In this document: one piece after another, positions 4,712 through 6,946 of the stretch
Numbering within the stretch: the first letter of the stretch is position 1
Layout: each line of letters opens with the position of its first letter
NCBI GenBank assembly: GCA_004553575.1
Contig: SFLA01000058.1
Span: 1 to 6,946 of the forward strand
DNA: 6,946 nucleotides
Origin: Clostridiales bacterium
Lineage (GTDB): Bacteria; Bacillota; Clostridia; Oscillospirales; CAG-382
Direction of reading: 5' to 3'
Notes under the pieces: model-generated
Told to the model about the DNA's origin: nothing
Databases searched by the model: none
What the model saw: only the letters and a program-made list of their open reading frames with translations
Made by a program: the position numbers and the translations under genes

Positions 4712-6079
4712 TCAGGATATACCCAGATACTCGCAAATGGCTGCAGCGGCCTTTTTTCCGGCTCCCATTGCCAGTATTACGGTCGCCGCGCCCGTAACGG
4801 CATCACCGCCGGCGTAAACGCCCGGCAAGCTGGTTTTTCCGTTATCGTCAGCCTCAATACACCCCTTGCGTCCGGTTGCGAGACCGGGCTCAGAGCGCGT
4901 AATAAGAGGATTGGGAGAAGTTCCGAGAGCCATTATAACGCAATCTGCGTCAATATGAACACGCTCGCCGCTGTCAATCGGTTTGCGTCTGCCGGATTCG
5001 TCGGGATCGCCGAGAGTCATAACCGCGCATTCAATACCGCTTGCAAAACCGTTTTCTCCGGTGATGGCGACTGGATTGGTGAGCAGGCGGAAGATTATAC
5101 CTTCTTCTTTTGCGTGCTCAACCTCCTCTCGGCGGGCGGGAAGCTCCTGCTCACTGCGCCGGTAAACTATATACACCTTTTCGGCACCGAGACGCTTTGC
5201 ACAGCGTGCGGCGTCCATTGCCACATTGCCTCCGCCGATAACCGCTACGTTTTTTGCATGCATTATCGGAGTTGCGCTGTCCTCGCGGTAAGCCTTCATA
5301 AGGTTGACGCGGGTTAAAAATTCGTTTGCGGAGAACACGCCGTTAAGGTTTTCGCCTTCAATGCCCATAAAGCCGGGAAGCCCGGCGCCGGAGCCAATGA
5401 ACACGGCGTCGTTTTCCTCCCGCAATTCAGACAGAGTTATTGTCTTGCCGACAACGCAGTCGGTGACAAACTCCACTCCCATATCCTTAAGCGATTTGAT
5501 CTCGTCGGCGACTATTTCTTTGGGAAGGCGGAACTGAGGTATTCCGTATACCAGCACTCCTCCCGGAACATGAAGCGCTTCGTATACCGTTACCGATACG
5601 CCTTTGGCGGCAAGCGCTCCGGCGCAGGCGAGACCGGCAGGTCCGCTTCCGATGACGGCGGCTTTTTTACCGGTCGGAACCGGCCTTTCGGAACAACCGG
5701 CATGAGCATTATCAGCCACATAACGCTCGAGTCTGCCGATACCGACAGGTTCTCCCTTTATACCTCTCACACAGTGCTTCTCACATTGGTTTTCCTGCGG
5801 ACAAACTCTTCCGCACACAGCGGGGAGCGAACTTGAAAGACCGATAATCCTGCGCGCTTCGGAAATATTACCGTTTCTGAGCTCGGATATAAAAGCAGGT
5901 ATATCTATTCCGACCGGACATCCTGAAATGCAAGGTTTGTTTTTACAATTAAGGCAACGGAGCGATTCCGCGGCAGCGTCCTCGGCTGAATATCCTGTTG
6001 CTACTTCGTCAAATGTTTTTACGCGGTCCACGGGGTCAAGAAGCGGCATGGGGCGTTTGGTGGGAGTCATATCGGGCAT
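4712..6079 (-). CDS. nfnB: NfnB, large subunit of electron-bifurcating ferredoxin:NADP+ oxidoreductase
   Basis: This 455-residue protein is a glutamate-synthase-small-subunit-like flavoprotein. With NfnA it reversibly couples NADH plus reduced ferredoxin to the reduction of two NADP+. The N-terminal domain carries two [4Fe-4S] sites: Cys42, 45, 50 and 54, then Cys89, 93, 99 and 103. By comparison with dihydropyrimidine dehydrogenase, one cluster would use Cys42, 45, 50 and 103, and the other Cys54, 93 and 99 plus Glu118 (GRLERY). The FAD loop is GSGPAG (144-149) with acidic Glu167. The NADP(H) loop is GGGNVAMD (282-289), followed by YRRSEQELPARR, whose arginines suit the 2'-phosphate. The C-terminal GVYAGGDAVTG closes the FAD site. 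It is often labelled GltA/GltD, but no large glutamate synthase gene is near and NfnA lies one base upstream. Its GAGGTG ribosome site sits in the last nfnA codons, so translation is probably coupled. Confidence 0.92.
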   Translation of the reverse strand: MPDMTPTKRPMPLLDPVDRVKTFDEVATGYSAEDAAAESLRCLNCKNKPCISGCPVGIDIPAFISELRNGNISEARRIIGLSSSLPAVCGRVCPQENQCEKHCVRGIKGEPVGIGRLERYVADNAHAGCSERPVPTGKKAAVIGSGPAGLACAGALAAKGVSVTVYEALHVPGGVLVYGIPQFRLPKEIVADEIKSLKDMGVEFVTDCVVGKTITLSELREENDAVFIGSGAGLPGFMGIEGENLNGVFSANEFLTRVNLMKAYREDSATPIMHAKNVAVIGGGNVAMDAARCAKRLGAEKVYIVYRRSEQELPARREEVEHAKEEGIIFRLLTNPVAITGENGFASGIECAVMTLGDPDESGRRKPIDSGERVHIDADCVIMALGTSPNPLITRSEPGLATGRKGCIEADDNGKTSLPGVYAGGDAVTGAATVILAMGAGKKAAAAICEYLGIS

Positions 6080-6080
6080 T

Positions 6081-6920
6081 TCACTTCACCTCTTTATTCA
6101 GCAGGGCACAAGTCTCCTCCCTGCGGCGTTTCTCAAAATCGGAATACATTCTGCTTCTGGACATGGCTTCGTCGAAATCGACCTGATGTCCGTCAAACTC
6201 GGGTCCGTCGACACAGGCAAACACCGTGCGTCCTCCAACGGTAAGGCGGCATCCTCCGCACATTCCGGTTCCGTCGATCATTATCGGATTCATGCTTACT
6301 ACCGTCTTAACTCCGAATTCTGCGGTTAGACGGCATACAAATTTCATCATGATTATCGGGCCGATACAAAGAACCTCGTCGTAACGGTTGGTTTCGAGCA
6401 GACGACGAAGCGAATCCGTAACAAGCCCCTTCTCGCCTGCGGTGCCGTCGTCGGTCATTAGTATAAAGTTATCGGACACGGCGCGGAACTCATTCTCGAG
6501 AATTACGAGATCTTTGGAGCGGAAGCCGACGACGGTATCCACAACTGCTCCGGATTCGGCAAATGCTTTTGCCGCAGGATATGCTATTGCGGAGCCTACC
6601 CCGCCCCCGACTACGCACACGCGGGAAAAGCCTTCTGTCTCGGTCGGGTTGCCGAGAGGTCCTACGAAATCCGATATGTACTCGCCGCTTTTTTTGCTGC
6701 CGAGCAGCATTGTGGAAGCGCCTACGGTTTGAAAAATAACCGTTACGGTTCCCGCCGTACGGTCATAATCGGCGACGGTAAGAGGTATACGCTCACCCTC
6801 GTCGTCAACGCGCAGAATTACGAACTGCCCCGCTTTTGCTTTCTTGGCTACCGCCGGAGCGGAAACAGTCATTTTAACTACCGAAGGGTTTAACTCTTCT
6901 CTTGAAACGATTTGAAACAA
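6081..6920 (-). CDS. nfnA: NfnA, small subunit of electron-bifurcating ferredoxin:NADP+ oxidoreductase
   Basis: This 279-residue protein belongs to the ferredoxin-NADP+ reductase family, SudB/NfnA type, and is the NAD(H)-binding partner of NfnB in the cytoplasm. The FAD motif RIPLTVADYD is at 44-53, and the NAD(H) loop GGGVGSAIAYP at 105-115. The C-terminal [2Fe-2S] site has Cys221, Cys224 and Cys236 in GMCGGCRL and VFACVDGPEFDGH, with Asp216 (DGTG) at the position that supplies the unusual fourth ligand in the Thermotoga enzyme. Length fits the family. The start is TTG at 6918-6920: a TGA stands three codons upstream in frame, the next Met is at residue 17 inside the first strand, and AAGGAG (6930-6935) lies nine bases before the TTG. 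It is the first gene seen of the nfnAB operon; the promoter is beyond the right edge. Confidence 0.92.
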   Translation of the reverse strand: MFQIVSREELNPSVVKMTVSAPAVAKKAKAGQFVILRVDDEGERIPLTVADYDRTAGTVTVIFQTVGASTMLLGSKKSGEYISDFVGPLGNPTETEGFSRVCVVGGGVGSAIAYPAAKAFAESGAVVDTVVGFRSKDLVILENEFRAVSDNFILMTDDGTAGEKGLVTDSLRRLLETNRYDEVLCIGPIIMMKFVCRLTAEFGVKTVVSMNPIMIDGTGMCGGCRLTVGGRTVFACVDGPEFDGHQVDFDEAMSRSRMYSDFEKRRREETCALLNKEVK

Positions 6921-6929
6921 ATGAATTCA

Positions 6930-6935
6930 CTCCTT
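6930..6935 (-). promoter_or_regulatory. Ribosome binding site that fixes the TTG start of nfnA
   Basis: On the minus strand AAGGAG (6930-6935) lies nine bases before the TTG at 6918-6920. With an in-frame TGA at 6927-6929 no upstream start is possible, so this site selects the TTG. The neighbouring TATAAA is too close to be this gene's -10 box, because transcription would start after the ribosome site. Confidence 0.75.
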
Positions 6936-6946
6936 TTTATACATGA

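Noticed and set aside
4706..5317. A plus-strand open frame of 203 codons opposite nfnB
   Set aside because: It is antisense to a clear flavoprotein gene, with no ribosome site and no homology.
4712..6079. Annotation as a glutamate synthase small subunit (GltD)
   Set aside because: There is no large glutamate synthase subunit nearby, and a SudB/NfnA gene lies one base upstream, which fits NfnAB better.

Overview
The window looks like chromosomal DNA from an endospore-forming anaerobic Firmicute, most likely a clostridial lineage such as the Oscillospiraceae/Ruminococcaceae; this placement is an inference. It rests on a clear spoIVA followed by a YlmC/YmxH-type gene, an electron-bifurcating NfnAB pair typical of anaerobes, strong SigA-type promoters, AGGAGG-like ribosome sites and short intergenic regions. 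Base composition is intermediate and looks even across the genes. I see no insertion sequence, phage gene, tRNA, rRNA, CRISPR array or other mobile DNA.

Layout from left to right. A minus-strand membrane protein is cut by the left edge (1-132). It is divided by a divergent promoter region (133-297) from a plus-strand pair: a stand-alone NAD(P)H-hydrate dehydratase (nnrD, 298-1092) and a small lipoprotein of unknown function (1139-1645). That pair converges on minus-strand pfkA (1674-2738), with one hairpin terminator between them. pfkA is divergent from spoIVA (2884-4359); the 145-base gap holds a strong pfkA promoter and a dense set of nested inverted repeats on the spoIVA side. spoIVA is followed after 10 bases by the PRC-barrel YlmC/YmxH gene (4370-4618). 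This pair converges, again over one strong hairpin, on the minus-strand operon nfnA-nfnB (6081-6920 and 4712-6079), whose promoter lies beyond the right edge.

How the genes work together. Most concern housekeeping energy and cofactor metabolism. PfkA commits sugar to glycolysis. NfnAB exchanges electrons among NADH, NADPH and ferredoxin. NnrD repairs damaged NAD(P)H. spoIVA and the YlmC/YmxH gene belong to sporulation: SpoIVA is the ATP-dependent scaffold of the spore coat.

I found no convincing new multi-gene system. The points most worth a second look are small-scale: a ribosome site and terminator-like hairpin merged at the lipoprotein start, nested palindromes in the pfkA-spoIVA gap, apparent loss of two allosteric-site residues in PfkA, a stop codon placed in a terminator loop, a TTG start for nfnA, and an unrecognised lipoprotein behind nnrD. 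No gap exceeds 300 bases.
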